Shown in pieces: positions 9,801 to 36,417 of a DNA stretch of 37,903 bases. Below the pieces are notes generated by a model that worked only from the letters and a program-made list of their open reading frames with translations, had not been told where the DNA came from and ran no database searches. The first letter of the stretch is position 1. Each line of letters starts with the position of its first letter. The DNA comes from Burkholderiaceae bacterium. Lineage in GTDB: Bacteria; Pseudomonadota; Gammaproteobacteria; Burkholderiales; Burkholderiaceae_D. The position numbers were made by a program, and so were the translations under genes. The stretch is from assembly GCA_022701635.1 (NCBI GenBank), contig JAKOOD010000070.1, positions 1 through 37,903 of the forward strand, given 5' to 3'.

Positions 9801-10791
9801 CCTGTATGGCCCGACCGAGGCGGCAGTCGACGTCACCGCATGGCATTGCAGGCCCGATGGACGCGCGGGCGTCGTTCCCATCGGCAAGCCGATCGCCAAC
9901 GTGCGGATTCACATCCTCGACCGCTACCTGCAGCCGGTGCCGCTCGGCGTCCCCGGTGAAATCCATATCGGCGGGGTGGCCGTCGCGCGCGGTTACCTGA
10001 ACCGTCCGGCACTGAACGCCGAGCGCTTCATCTGTGATCCGTTCAGCGCCGTACCAGGCGCGCGCCTGTACAAGACCGGCGACCTCGGGCGCTGGCTCGA
10101 AGACGGTGCCATCGACTACCTGGGGCGCAACGACTTCCAGGTCAAGATCCGGGGCTTCCGCATCGAGCTGGGCGAGGTGGAAGCGCGCCTTGTCGAGTGC
10201 GAGGGCGTGCGCGAAGCGCTGGTGCTGGCGCGCGCCGACGCCGACGGCGGCGACCAACGGCTGGTGGCGTATCTGGTGGCTGGCGCGCAGCTGGCGGTGG
10301 CGGCCGTGCGCACGCAGCTGGCGCAGTGCCTGCCGGCCCACATGGTGCCCAGCGCCTTCGTGGTGGTCGACGCGTTCCCGCTCTCGCCGAACGGGAAGAT
10401 CGACCGCAAGGCGCTGCCGGCGCCCGGCAGCGAAGCGGTGGTGAGCCGCCGTTACGAGGCGCCGATCGGCGCCATCGAGAGCGCGCTGGCAGCCATCTGG
10501 CAGGAGCTGCTCGGCATCGAGCGGGTGGGGCGTCACGACCACTTTTTCGAGCTCGGCGGCCATTCGCTGCTGGCCATGCGCCTGCTGATCCGCATTCGCG
10601 AGCAATTCGGAATGGAGGTCGCGCTGGCCAGGGTGTTCCAGACACCAACGATCGCCGCGCTGGGCGAACTGCTGGCGGCGGCGCAGCTGGCGCACTTCCA
10701 TACCGACGAGATTGCGCTGGCCGCGGCCGGCATGGATGACCTGACTGAAGAACAGCTGCTGGCGCTACTGGCCGAGGAAAACCACCAGTGA
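1..10791 (+). CDS. Non-ribosomal peptide synthetase NRPS-1 (3' part, 5' end outside window)
   Basis: Open from base 1 (frame 1) to a TGA at 10789-10791, giving 3596 residues with no start in view. Domain order is A(partial)-T, C-A-T, C-A-T, C-A-T. Each T domain has the phosphopantetheine motif LGGHSL, with attachment serines at residues 259, 1341, 2427 and 3522 (counting from base 1). All A domains end in NGK(L/I)DRKALP, which holds the A10 lysine. All three internal condensation domains are the variant type with HHxxxDH in place of HHxxxDG and a dual condensation/epimerization-like N-terminal motif. There is no thioesterase. The chain ends in an acidic tail, LTEEQLLALLAEE, that resembles a C-terminal docking element, so the peptide should pass to the NRPS encoded 57 bp downstream. 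Codes read by hand suggest Thr, a Val-like residue, an unassigned residue and Ser. Confidence 0.97.
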   Translation, partial: ALVNMYGITETCVHVSFKRISSADIAANSNNIGVPIPTTSTLILGPDRQLLPAGVAGEIYVGGAGLGRGYLNRAELTAERFIPHPWMAGERLYRSGDLGKLLENGEMAHLGRIDDQVQLRGFRIELGEIEVRLAACPGVHEAVVTVREDAPGDKRLVAYLIAEPGAAPVAAELRQQLSAVLTEYMVPSAYVTLARFPLTPNGKLDRKALPAPDQSALVTQQYEAPQDAVEQAIAAIWQDLLGLERVGRNDQFFELGGHSLTVITLIERLRQQGLVLEVKNVFTAPTLSAMALAVSAGQAAPSFAVPPNRIPAGCQAITADMLPLVELGDDAIATLCAGVPQGAANIADIYPLTALQDGILFHHLFEGEGDAYLLRSMLAFDDRATMDAFLSALQEVVDRHDILRSSVHWRGLAHAVQVVQRDALLPVHLIAVPAGADPIVELRARTDPRRIRMDLNAAPLLAAYAVEDQVSGKWTMALLNHHLVCDHVTLELIIDEIRLLLRGEGVQLAAPQPYRNFVAQGLAQPASEHQAWFRAQLADIDEPTAPFGMLDVRGDGGDVAAVELALPAELALAIRDAARAHGVTAAVLFHVAVAQVLGQCSGRDDVVFGTVLSGRLQGSDHADRVLGMFINTLPVRVSLAAGSVHDVVAQTYQHLSQLLEHEQAPLALAQRCSGVASPLPLFSALFNYRHGNALDSAAGDAGMGLSGIALLGSEERTNYPLTISVDDLGQGFAVHALCAGGIDPRRVARYVQQAVAAIVEALGQSARPLAQLSVLPPEELALLVEGFNAGVKPCSHELLVHELFARHAASTPHAVALRQGGRSITYGELNRRANQLAHHLIAHGVEPGDRVAICVPRSVEMVTGLLGILKAGAAYVPLDAGFPVERLAFMLDDTECRMVLATGTTAANLPLAGRALLCLDQCDDLLAQRPDSDPAPLAGPDALAYCTYTSGSAGQPKGVAIAHKSILGFMLDVDYVDYADDCVSLQYSSASWDALTLELWSMLAHGGCVVLYQGVNPLPRDVGAAIAAHGVNLMWITSTFFNAMVDDDVALLAGVRQLMVGGEQVSAAHVRKLQRAYPDMRLVNGYGPSECTVFSSCYVVPPALADDVEQLPIGRPVGDRRIYLLDPQGRPVPLGVAGELHVAGDGVALGYLNLPALTAERFIADPFGAPGSRCYRSGDLARWRADGNLEFVGRVDHQVKLRGFRIELGEIEARLRACAGVSESVVIVREDTPGHKRLVAYLLAGAGEPLEPGRLREQMAGQLPAYMVPAAFIVLDALPRTANGKLDRKALPQPDQAALAMRDYEAPQTAAEAAMAAIWKDLLGMERVGRRDQFFELGGHSLLVVALIERVRQQGMSLDVRTIFSAPTLCAMAAAASQAHAPAFEVPANLIAPGCDAITPQMLPLVALMQGEIDAIARSVPQGMANIADIYPLAPLQEGILFHHLLRGERDAYLLRSVFSFDSRERLERFACAMQAVIDRHDILRTAVRWEGLRQPVQVVQRVAPLPMETLVLPGQGDALEELLERTDTRLLRLDLRRAPLLACYSAADPGSDRWFLALLSHHMVCDHVTLEFIVDEIRAILAAADSGQPAVLAPVQPYRNFIAHTHAVPAEVHEAWFRAQLGDIDEPTAPYGLLDIQGDAGPVDEVRENVAPALAARIRAVARAHGINAAVLFHVAVAQVLGHCSGREEVVFGSVLLGRLQGSENADKVLGMFINTLPLRVSLTGRSVKEAVTETYQRMAELLAHEQAPLALAQRCSGVAAPLPLFSALLNYRHSQVATAHDGGDDADLILEGMRVLRTEDLTNYPLTMRVDDMPHGFAVTAQCSRGIDAQRIVSYLQTALQGLVGALEAAPGTSMAQLPVLPAAERSQVIDGFNGAALAHGEQWLAHQWFEHHAAAHPDAPAVVYQGAALTYCQLNRRANQLAHHLLALGITPDDRVAICLERSLDVAVAMLGVMKAGGGYVPLDPSYPAERLAYMLEDCAPAALVSSADQLDLLPWIAAPVVALDADAKKIARRPETNPEMAALQPQHLAYVIYTSGSTGMPKGVMIEHHNLRASTQARCAVYPPGQRFLLLSSIGFDSSIAGIFGTLVSHGTLHIGSQALAQDPRRLAGYIADEGITSLLCVPSLARLILDHLPAQNALRALIVAGEACPPTLRAQAAARVPALALYNEYGPTECTVWASHWLCGGDEQGPVPIGRPIAGTRIYILDAHGRPAGVGVTGELHIGGAGVARGYLFRPELTAERFVADPFAGVAGARMYKSGDLGRWLPDGSIDYQGRNDFQVKIRGYRIELGEIEARLLACPGVREAVVLAREEQGGDKRLAAYLLVDRDSGVAVAAIREQLAAVMPSYMVPSAIVTMDAFPLTPNGKLDRKALPAPDQESMAARRYAAPEGALEHTVATVWQDLLGLERVGRHDHFFELGGHSLMVVSLIERLRQHGLTADVRMVFNAPTLAELAEALGHTPAAAFAVPANLIPHGCAAITPAMLPLVALTDEAIAGIVAAVPGGASNVQDIYPLGPLQEGILFQHLLESEGDSYLARVAIEFDSRTRLDAFLGALQQVVDRHDILRTAVFWEGLPQPVQVVLRAAPLPVAELTLDGAAAPMAQLLAQVDPCQVRLDLNRAPLMSATIAADPHAGKWLLVLLDHHMICDHVTMEFILSEIQLILQCRDAELPPALPYRNFIALTHSVSLDQHEAWFREQLGDIEEPTAPFGLSGPDHDESRVGACQQHLAQALAQRLRAAARRHRTTLAALFHVAWAQVLATHTGRDDVVFGTVLSGRLQGSEGADQVLGMFINTLPIRISFSQRSVAQVLEESYQRLTTLLGHEQAPLALAQRASGLAAGVPLLNSLLNYRHSQLVHTPDGEVDALMEWEGMRVLAAEERGNYPCGLTVDDLGEDFALTVQCYREHGPQRVFGYLEHAIVTLLDALENDPQQPFMDLARLPDGECRRLFDEFNAPPRPFAGPTLVHQLFEAQAARQPDAPALIFEDRQLSYGDLNRRANGIAHRLLALGVQPDDRVAICAERSLEMVIGLLGILKAGAAYVPLDPAYPVERLAWMLADCAPAAVLAQAALQATVCDLLAPAAGDRSVHAQPALLLLDDGDVHGSADNPQLPALTAQHLAYVIYTSGSTGMPKGVANEHAGVVNRLLWARDEYRIDASECLLQKTPFSFDVSVWEFFLPLLAGARLVIARPNGHQDPHYLAQLIAGAGVTTAHFVPSMLQAFLDSDPAPHCRGLRRVLCSGEALPHALQMRFHAALPEVELHNLYGPTEAAVDVTAWHCRPDGRAGVVPIGKPIANVRIHILDRYLQPVPLGVPGEIHIGGVAVARGYLNRPALNAERFICDPFSAVPGARLYKTGDLGRWLEDGAIDYLGRNDFQVKIRGFRIELGEVEARLVECEGVREALVLARADADGGDQRLVAYLVAGAQLAVAAVRTQLAQCLPAHMVPSAFVVVDAFPLSPNGKIDRKALPAPGSEAVVSRRYEAPIGAIESALAAIWQELLGIERVGRHDHFFELGGHSLLAMRLLIRIREQFGMEVALARVFQTPTIAALGELLAAAQLAHFHTDEIALAAAGMDDLTEEQLLALLAEENHQ
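901..4110 (+). other. NRPS-1 module 2 (C/E-type C, A, T): Val-like residue
   Basis: The condensation domain starts near DIYPLTALQDGILFHHL and carries HHLFEGEGD at 1084-1110. That fits the HH[I/L]xxxxGD motif described for dual condensation/epimerization domains. Its catalytic motif is HHLVCDH (1441-1461), with His replacing the usual Gly. The A domain has the core motif YTSGSAGQPKG (2842-2874), with Ala where Thr or Ser is usual. Its hand-read code is D-A-L-W-M-G-G-V-F-K, which resembles valine-type codes (e.g. DAFWIGGTFK). The T-domain serine is at 4021-4023. If the C domain epimerizes, it acts on the upstream Thr. The substrate call is low confidence. Confidence 0.8.
4141..7380 (+). other. 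NRPS-1 module 3 (C/E-type C, A, T): substrate unassigned
   Basis: The condensation domain is of the variant type. Its N-terminal motif reads HHLLRGERD (4327-4353), where Arg replaces the Gly of HH[I/L]xxxxGD. Its catalytic motif is HHMVCDH (4684-4704). The A domain has the standard YTSGSTGMPKG (6109-6141) and the substrate loop FDSSIAGIF. Its code is D-S-A-L-I-A-E-V-W-K. From memory this is nearest to the bacitracin histidine code DSELTAEVCK and the tyrosine code DGTITAEVAK, but it matches neither well enough to assign. The T-domain serine is at 7279-7281. Confidence 0.78.
7405..10680 (+). other. NRPS-1 module 4 (C/E-type C, A, T): predicted Ser
   Basis: The condensation domain has QHLLESEGD (7585-7611), the dual-domain motif with its first His replaced by Gln. 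The catalytic motif is HHMICDH (7942-7962). The A domain has YTSGSTGMPKG (9382-9414) and SFDVSVWEF. Its code D-V-W-H-L-S-L-V-D-K matches the classical serine code DVWHLSLIDK in nine of ten positions, the exception being a conservative Ile to Val change. The T-domain serine is at 10564-10566. The next condensation domain (start of NRPS-2) is the ordinary L-type, so this Ser is predicted to stay L. Confidence 0.88.
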
Positions 10792-10848
10792 GCGCCCGGG
10801 ACGAAGTGCCCGCAGCACCGACGACATTGCACCTATTGGAGAGTAGTG
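10792..10848 (+). other. Short intergenic spacer between the two NRPS genes
   Basis: 57 bp between the NRPS-1 stop and the NRPS-2 ATG. It holds a clear ribosome binding site near its 3' end. I see no terminator-like hairpin followed by a T-run, so co-transcription is expected. Confidence 0.7.
10838..10843 (+). promoter_or_regulatory. Ribosome binding site of NRPS-2
   Basis: GGAGAG lies 5 nt before the ATG at 10849. A GTG in the same frame at 10846 is also possible, but it would leave only 2 nt to the Shine-Dalgarno, so the ATG is preferred. Confidence 0.75.
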
Positions 10849-31758
<20,910 letters not shown>

Positions 31759-31838
31759 GCCATGCCGCTCCGATGCCGGGCCGCGCGCCACCCGCGCCGC
31801 GGCTTCCCTCAATGCTTTGAAAACAAATAAGGTTTGCC
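31759..31838 (+). other. Intergenic spacer between NRPS-2 and acylase gene
   Basis: 80 bp. A GC-only imperfect hairpin around 31781-31802 has no T-run after it, so I do not call a terminator. The RBS of the next gene is at its 3' end. I see no recognisable promoter. Confidence 0.6.
31829..31832 (+). promoter_or_regulatory. Ribosome binding site of the acylase gene
   Basis: AAGG lies 6 nt before ATG 31839, within an AT-rich stretch (31817-31834) that stands out from the GC-rich surroundings. Confidence 0.6.
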
Positions 31839-34313
31839 ATGTTTGCACGACTGACGACAATCACGAAAGGCGCCCCGCTGCTGACGCGGCTGGTGGTGGT
31901 GCTGCTGCTGCCGCTGCTGATCGGCGGCGCGTTCCTGTTGACCCGGCTGCGCGACAGCTTGCCGGCACAGGGTACGCTGCAGCTCACCGAAGGTGTTTCG
32001 GCCCCGGTGACGGTGCGGCGCGACATCCATGGCGTGCCGCAGATCGAGGCCAGCGCCGACAATGATGCCTACTACGCCATCGGCTACGTACACGCCCAGG
32101 ATCGCCTGTGGCAACTGGAGATGCAGCGCCGCGTGGCCCAGGGCCGCCTGAGCGAAGTGTTCGGCAAGGACAGCGTGCAGCGCGACGTCTGGTTTCGCAC
32201 GCTGGACCTGTACGGCGCCGCGCACTCGGCCTGGCCGGCGCTGAGCAAGCAAGCGCAGGCGTCGCTGACGGCCTACACCGCCGGCGTGAATGCGGGCAGG
32301 GCGTCGCTGGCGAGCCTGCCGCCCGAATTCACCATGTTCGGCCTGCAGCCAGAGCCATGGACGGTGTACGATTCGCTGGCCTGGATCAAGATGTTCGCCC
32401 TGAACCTGGGCGGCAATTTCAGCCGCGAGATGGGCCGCCACCTGGCCAGCCAGAACCTGGATCCGGCCAGTATCGCGGTGCTTTTCCCGGACAATAGCGC
32501 GGGCAACATGATGCTCGCCGATCGCGGCAGCCTAAACGGAAACCTGGGCGGCAACGACGACGGCAGACACCGCGACGCCGCCGGCATGGCGCGCATGCTG
32601 GCGTTCCAGAAGCAGGAACTGAACGCCGGCCTTGGCCTGGGCGCGCGCGGCGTGGGCAGCAACGCCTGGGCGGTGGCGGGCACGCACAGCGCCGACGGCG
32701 GCACGCTGCTGGCCAACGATCCGCACCTGAGCCTGCAAATGCCGTCGCTGTGGTACGTGGTCAACGCCAGGGGCAAGACGCTCGACGTCGGCGGCATGAG
32801 CCTGGTCGGCCTCCCGGTGGTCATTTTCGGCCACAACCAGCACATCGCGTGGGGCGGCACCAACATGATGGCCGACGCTCAGGACCTGTACCTGGAGCGC
32901 ACCGATCCCGCCAACGCCGGCCACTATGCCAGCAACGCCGGCTGGCGCGACTTTGCCACCCGCAGCGAAACGATCAAGGTGCGCGCCGACTTCCCAGCCT
33001 TCCTGCACCCGCGCTACGAGCCGCTGACCGTGCAGGTGCGCGCCAGCCGCCATGGCCCGATCGTCTCGGACATGTTCAAGATGTTCGACCAGCCGGTGGC
33101 GCTGCGCTGGACCGCGCTGGACCCGGGCGACACCAGTTACGAGGCATTTTTCCGCCTCAACCAGGCCGCCGACTGGGCCGGCTTCAAGCAGGCCCTGGCG
33201 TTGCACGTGGCGCCGGCCCTGAACCTGGTGTACGCCGACCGCAAGGGCAACATCGGCTACCTGGGCGCCGGCCGAGTGCCGCTGCGCGCCCAGGGTAACG
33301 GCACCCTGCCGGCCCCCGGCTGGGATGACAGCCACGCCTGGAACGGCTTCATCCCGGCCGACCGGATGCCCCAGGTGTACAACCCGCCATCGGGCTTTAT
33401 CGTCAGCGCCAACAACAGCGTCGTCGGACCAGGCTACCCGTACTTCATTTCGCAGGACTGGGCGTCGCCGACACGCGCCACACGCATCGAGCAGATGCTG
33501 CGCGAAAAAGTGGCGGGCGGCAGGCGCCTGACGCTGGCCGACATGCAGCGCATGCAGGCCGATACGCTGGACCTGGACGCGCGCGCCATGCTGGCAGCGC
33601 TGGTGCAGGTGGCGCCGGCCAACGACGCACAGCGCAAGGCGCTGAACTGGCTCAAGCAGTGGAACGGCGACATGGGCAGCGCCAGCCAGGCCGCCGCCAT
33701 CTACCAGGTCTGGATGCGGCACCTGCGCCGGCAGCTCTTCGACGCCCGGTTCAAGGGCTACTGGAACAAGCCGGAGCAGGGCACCATGCTGCGCGGCCTG
33801 TCCGAGGAGATCCAGGTCGACACCCTGCGCGCCATCGTTACCGGCCAGCAGGCCGGTTGGTGCGGCACTGCCGGCAAGGAAAGCTGCCAGGACGTGCTGC
33901 GCGCCTCGCTGCAGGCGGCCATCGACGAGATCTATGAACTCAAGGGTGACCGCTCGATGGCGTCGTGGTCCTGGGGCGGCCTGCAGACGGCGCTGTACGG
34001 GCACACTCCGTTCAGCCAGGTCAAGCCCCTGGACCGCTTCTTCGAGCGCAGCACGCCCAGCGGCGGATCGGAAAACACGGTCAACGTGGCCGCCTCCACG
34101 TTCGAGGCCAAGAAAGGTTACCGCCAGCACCTCGGCGCCGGATTCCGACAGGTGATCGACATGCAGCCAACCGCGGTGGTCCACACCTACATGAATTCGA
34201 CCGGCCAGTCGGGCAACCTGCTCAGCGCCCACTACGACGACATGGTGGCGCCGTTCTCCAGGGTCGAATTCTTCCAACTCGCAGCACCCGTCCATTCCGG
34301 AGCGCCCAAATGA
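31839..34313 (+). CDS. Periplasmic penicillin acylase/PvdQ-family N-terminal-nucleophile acylase
   Basis: 824 residues, the usual length for penicillin/AHL acylase precursors. Residues about 14-35 form one hydrophobic segment after a basic start, consistent with a membrane anchor or signal. An alpha-chain region follows (HGVPQIEA, HAQDRLWQLEMQRR), then the autocleavage site Gly273-Ser274 in GVGSNAWAV. Ser274 would be the beta-chain nucleophile. His296 falls at beta-chain position 23, as in PvdQ and AHL acylases; penicillin G acylase has Gln there. The conserved Asn pair in VSANNS is at 525-526. The family hydrolyses amide-linked acyl groups. The gene follows the NRPS by 80 bp and its TGA overlaps the exporter's ATG, so removal of a fatty acyl cap from the exported peptide is likely. 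Self-protection or AHL hydrolysis are alternatives. Confidence 0.93.
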   Translation: MFARLTTITKGAPLLTRLVVVLLLPLLIGGAFLLTRLRDSLPAQGTLQLTEGVSAPVTVRRDIHGVPQIEASADNDAYYAIGYVHAQDRLWQLEMQRRVAQGRLSEVFGKDSVQRDVWFRTLDLYGAAHSAWPALSKQAQASLTAYTAGVNAGRASLASLPPEFTMFGLQPEPWTVYDSLAWIKMFALNLGGNFSREMGRHLASQNLDPASIAVLFPDNSAGNMMLADRGSLNGNLGGNDDGRHRDAAGMARMLAFQKQELNAGLGLGARGVGSNAWAVAGTHSADGGTLLANDPHLSLQMPSLWYVVNARGKTLDVGGMSLVGLPVVIFGHNQHIAWGGTNMMADAQDLYLERTDPANAGHYASNAGWRDFATRSETIKVRADFPAFLHPRYEPLTVQVRASRHGPIVSDMFKMFDQPVALRWTALDPGDTSYEAFFRLNQAADWAGFKQALALHVAPALNLVYADRKGNIGYLGAGRVPLRAQGNGTLPAPGWDDSHAWNGFIPADRMPQVYNPPSGFIVSANNSVVGPGYPYFISQDWASPTRATRIEQMLREKVAGGRRLTLADMQRMQADTLDLDARAMLAALVQVAPANDAQRKALNWLKQWNGDMGSASQAAAIYQVWMRHLRRQLFDARFKGYWNKPEQGTMLRGLSEEIQVDTLRAIVTGQQAGWCGTAGKESCQDVLRASLQAAIDEIYELKGDRSMASWSWGGLQTALYGHTPFSQVKPLDRFFERSTPSGGSENTVNVAASTFEAKKGYRQHLGAGFRQVIDMQPTAVVHTYMNSTGQSGNLLSAHYDDMVAPFSRVEFFQLAAPVHSGAPK

Positions 34314-36031
34314 GCCTGTTTTCCATGTTGTCCAAGAAAGCCCCGAACCGGGTGTTCGCCTCCATACTACTGGGCGTGTCGTCGGGCGCCGCTTACGCGC
34401 TGCTCATTCCGCTGATGATCAACGCGCTGCGCCCGGCCGAACCGCGCTTTGCCACCGTCGACAGCGGCCCGGTCGAGGTGCTGTGGCTGCAAGTGGCCAA
34501 CGCGCCGGTGGCGGCGCTGTTCGCGGCCATCTGCCTGTTCATCGTGGTGGCGCGCACCTTGTCCCAGGTGGCGCTGTCGCGGGTGTCGATGAAGCTGGCG
34601 TCCGACCTGCGCATCCAGCTGTATGACCGGATCGCGCGGGCCGCGCTGCCATCGCTGGAAAGAATCGGCGTGCCCAAGCTCGTTTCGGCAATGACGGCCG
34701 ACCTGCCCACGGTGGTGGCCGGCACGCAGCTGCTGCCGGACTTGCTGGTGGCCGGCGTGACCGTAGCCGGCATGCTCGGCTTCCTGCTGTACCTAGACAT
34801 TTCGATCTTCTGGTTCGTGCTCGGCGCCATCGTCTTCGGCATCGTCACCTACCAGCTGCCGATGATCCTGGGCCAGCGTTACTTCATCCTCGGCGGGAAA
34901 AGCCAGGACGCGCTGCAGGAAGCCATCCAGGGCCTGGTGCGCGGCGTGAAGGAACTCAAGCTCAACGACGAGAAACGCGCCGCGTTTTTCGACAGTATGC
35001 TGCTGCGCTACGAAAACGACCTGTTCGAGGCCCAGCAGGGCGCCAACACGGTGATTCGGGTATCGGCCAACTACGGCGAAATGCTGAGCTTTTTCATCAT
35101 CGGCGCGGTCACCTTCATCTTCGTCAACTACCACGCGATCCGTACCGAGGAGCTGCTGGGCGCCATCATGGTGCTGCTGTATATCACCGGTCCGGTGTCG
35201 GGCATGCTGCGCCTGCTGCCGGAAGTCGCGCGCTCCAAGGTTGCACTGCGCCGCGTCAGCGAACTGAGCGAGCGCCTGTCGGACGAGGACATCGGCCCGG
35301 CCGCGGTCACCCGGCTGGAATGGGACACGATCCGCTTCGACCAGGTGTGCTACCAGCACCCGTCGGGCGACGGCGGGAGCGGCGAGGCGGGGGGCTTCCG
35401 GATCGGTCCGATCGACCTCGAGTTCGCCAAAGGCGAAATCACCATGGTCGTGGGAGGCAACGGCTCCGGCAAGTCGACCCTGTGCAAGCTGCTCACGCTG
35501 CACTATCGGGCATCGGGCGGCACGCTGTATTTCGGCGACACAGCCATCGGCAGCGACACCATCGGCACCGCACGCCAGAGCGTCTCGGCCATTTATTCGG
35601 ACTATTACCTGTTCGACCGCCTACTCGGCGTGAAGGTCGACGCGGCCGAGGTGCAGCACTTCCTGAAAGCGCTGCGGCTCGACGGCAAGGTGACTTACGA
35701 GGATGGCAAGTTCTCGACCTTGGCGCTGTCGGACGGCCAGCGCCGCCGCATGGCGCTGCTGGCCGCCTTCATCGAGGACAAGGAACTGTACCTATTCGAC
35801 GAATGGGCCGCCGACCAGGACCCGGTGTTCAAGGAGGTGTTCTACCACGAGGTGCTGCCGGCCCTGAAGGCGCGCGGCAAGGCGGTGGTGGCGATCACCC
35901 ACGACGACCGCTATTTCGACATCGCCGACAAGGTGATCGTGATGGCCGACGGCGTGGTGACCCGGGTCGACCTGCCGCTCGCGCGCGCAGCGGCCAGCGT
36001 CAACCAGTCGATGTTCATGCGCCGCGCATAA
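34310..36031 (+). CDS. Cyclic-peptide-type ABC exporter, PvdE/SyrD-like (membrane domain fused to ATPase)
   Basis: 573 residues from an ATG that overlaps the acylase TGA (ATGA at 34310-34313). An in-frame upstream extension exists but would run deep into the acylase gene, so the overlapping start is preferred. The N-terminal half is hydrophobic with several membrane spans (about residues 15-36, 62-82, 145-185, 245-290). The ATPase half has Walker A GGNGSGKST (382-390), signature LSDGQ (473-477), Walker B ending LFDEWAADQDP (Asp497, Glu498) and switch His531 in THDDRYF. The DEWAADQDP block and the overall layout fit the cyclic peptide export family that includes SyrD and PvdE. It is expected to carry the NRPS product from cytoplasm to periplasm, where the upstream-encoded acylase would act. 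Confidence 0.95.
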   Translation: MSLFSMLSKKAPNRVFASILLGVSSGAAYALLIPLMINALRPAEPRFATVDSGPVEVLWLQVANAPVAALFAAICLFIVVARTLSQVALSRVSMKLASDLRIQLYDRIARAALPSLERIGVPKLVSAMTADLPTVVAGTQLLPDLLVAGVTVAGMLGFLLYLDISIFWFVLGAIVFGIVTYQLPMILGQRYFILGGKSQDALQEAIQGLVRGVKELKLNDEKRAAFFDSMLLRYENDLFEAQQGANTVIRVSANYGEMLSFFIIGAVTFIFVNYHAIRTEELLGAIMVLLYITGPVSGMLRLLPEVARSKVALRRVSELSERLSDEDIGPAAVTRLEWDTIRFDQVCYQHPSGDGGSGEAGGFRIGPIDLEFAKGEITMVVGGNGSGKSTLCKLLTLHYRASGGTLYFGDTAIGSDTIGTARQSVSAIYSDYYLFDRLLGVKVDAAEVQHFLKALRLDGKVTYEDGKFSTLALSDGQRRRMALLAAFIEDKELYLFDEWAADQDPVFKEVFYHEVLPALKARGKAVVAITHDDRYFDIADKVIVMADGVVTRVDLPLARAAASVNQSMFMRRA

Positions 36032-36053
36032 GCGGCTTTCCACTGATGTTTTT

Positions 36054-36060
36054 GAGGAGA
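36054..36060 (+). promoter_or_regulatory. Ribosome binding site of the NTF2-like gene
   Basis: GAGGAGA, 6 nt before ATG 36067. It is a strong Shine-Dalgarno that decides this start over an in-frame ATG at 36046, which would place the site inside the gene. Confidence 0.8.
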
Positions 36061-36066
36061 ACCACC

Positions 36067-36417
36067 ATGGCCAATGAAAAACTTGTGCGCAAGATGTTCA
36101 GCGCGATCGACGCCTGCCGCTTCGAGGAGCTCGAGGAACTGATGCATCCGGAAGCGGTGTACGAACGCCCCGGTTACCAGACCTTTGCCGGGATCGGCCA
36201 GATCGTCGACTTTTACCGGAACCAGCGCGTGATCCGCGACGGCTGCCACGCGATCCTTGATTTCGTGGACGACGCCGGCAGCGCGATGTCGTGCGGTCAC
36301 TTTTTGGGGCGCAAGCGGGACGATTCCGCGGTCGACATCCACTACGCCGAAATCTACCGCTTCCGCGACGGCAGGATCGCCTACCGCCGCAGTTATTTCT
36401 ACACCCCGGCGGTATGA
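36067..36417 (+). CDS. Small NTF2/SnoaL-like protein, function unknown
   Basis: 116 residues with no signal peptide or membrane span, so it is probably cytoplasmic. The pattern fits the NTF2-like (SnoaL/ketosteroid isomerase) fold. It has a helical start (KLVRKMFSAIDACRFEELEELMH), the 'HPEAVYERPG' strand, a G-I-G-Q-I-V-D-F-Y helix, and C-terminal strands ending DIHYAEIYRFRDGRIAYRRSYF. Members of this fold include isomerases, cyclases and hydrolases as well as non-catalytic binding proteins, so the reaction cannot be named. It starts 35 bp after the exporter gene, and its TGA overlaps the ATG of the adaptor gene, so it belongs to the same transcript. A tailoring or carrier role for the peptide is only a guess. 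Confidence 0.85.
   Translation: MANEKLVRKMFSAIDACRFEELEELMHPEAVYERPGYQTFAGIGQIVDFYRNQRVIRDGCHAILDFVDDAGSAMSCGHFLGRKRDDSAVDIHYAEIYRFRDGRIAYRRSYFYTPAV

Noticed and set aside
10846-10848. GTG as start codon of NRPS-2
   Set aside because: Only 2 nt would separate it from the Shine-Dalgarno. The ATG at 10849 has a better 5-nt spacing.
31781-31802. GC-rich hairpin-like sequence after the NRPS-2 stop as a terminator
   Set aside because: The stem is 5-6 bp with G/C only and no T-run follows. The next gene follows within 80 bp and its functional link suggests read-through.
33965-34309. Upstream in-frame extension of the exporter gene
   Set aside because: It would overlap the acylase coding region by over 300 bp and adds a low-complexity Arg/Gly-rich leader. 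The ATGA overlap start at 34310 gives the normal SyrD/PvdE-type N-terminus.
35320-36066. Upstream in-frame extension of the NTF2-like gene over the exporter's ATPase region
   Set aside because: It is Arg/Gly-rich out-of-frame translation of the exporter. A strong RBS and ATG at 36067 define the gene.
36291-36413. Upstream in-frame start for the adaptor gene
   Set aside because: It would lie inside the NTF2-like gene and give an Arg/Leu-rich leader. The start at 36414 overlaps the stop as ATGA and places the membrane anchor near the N-terminus.
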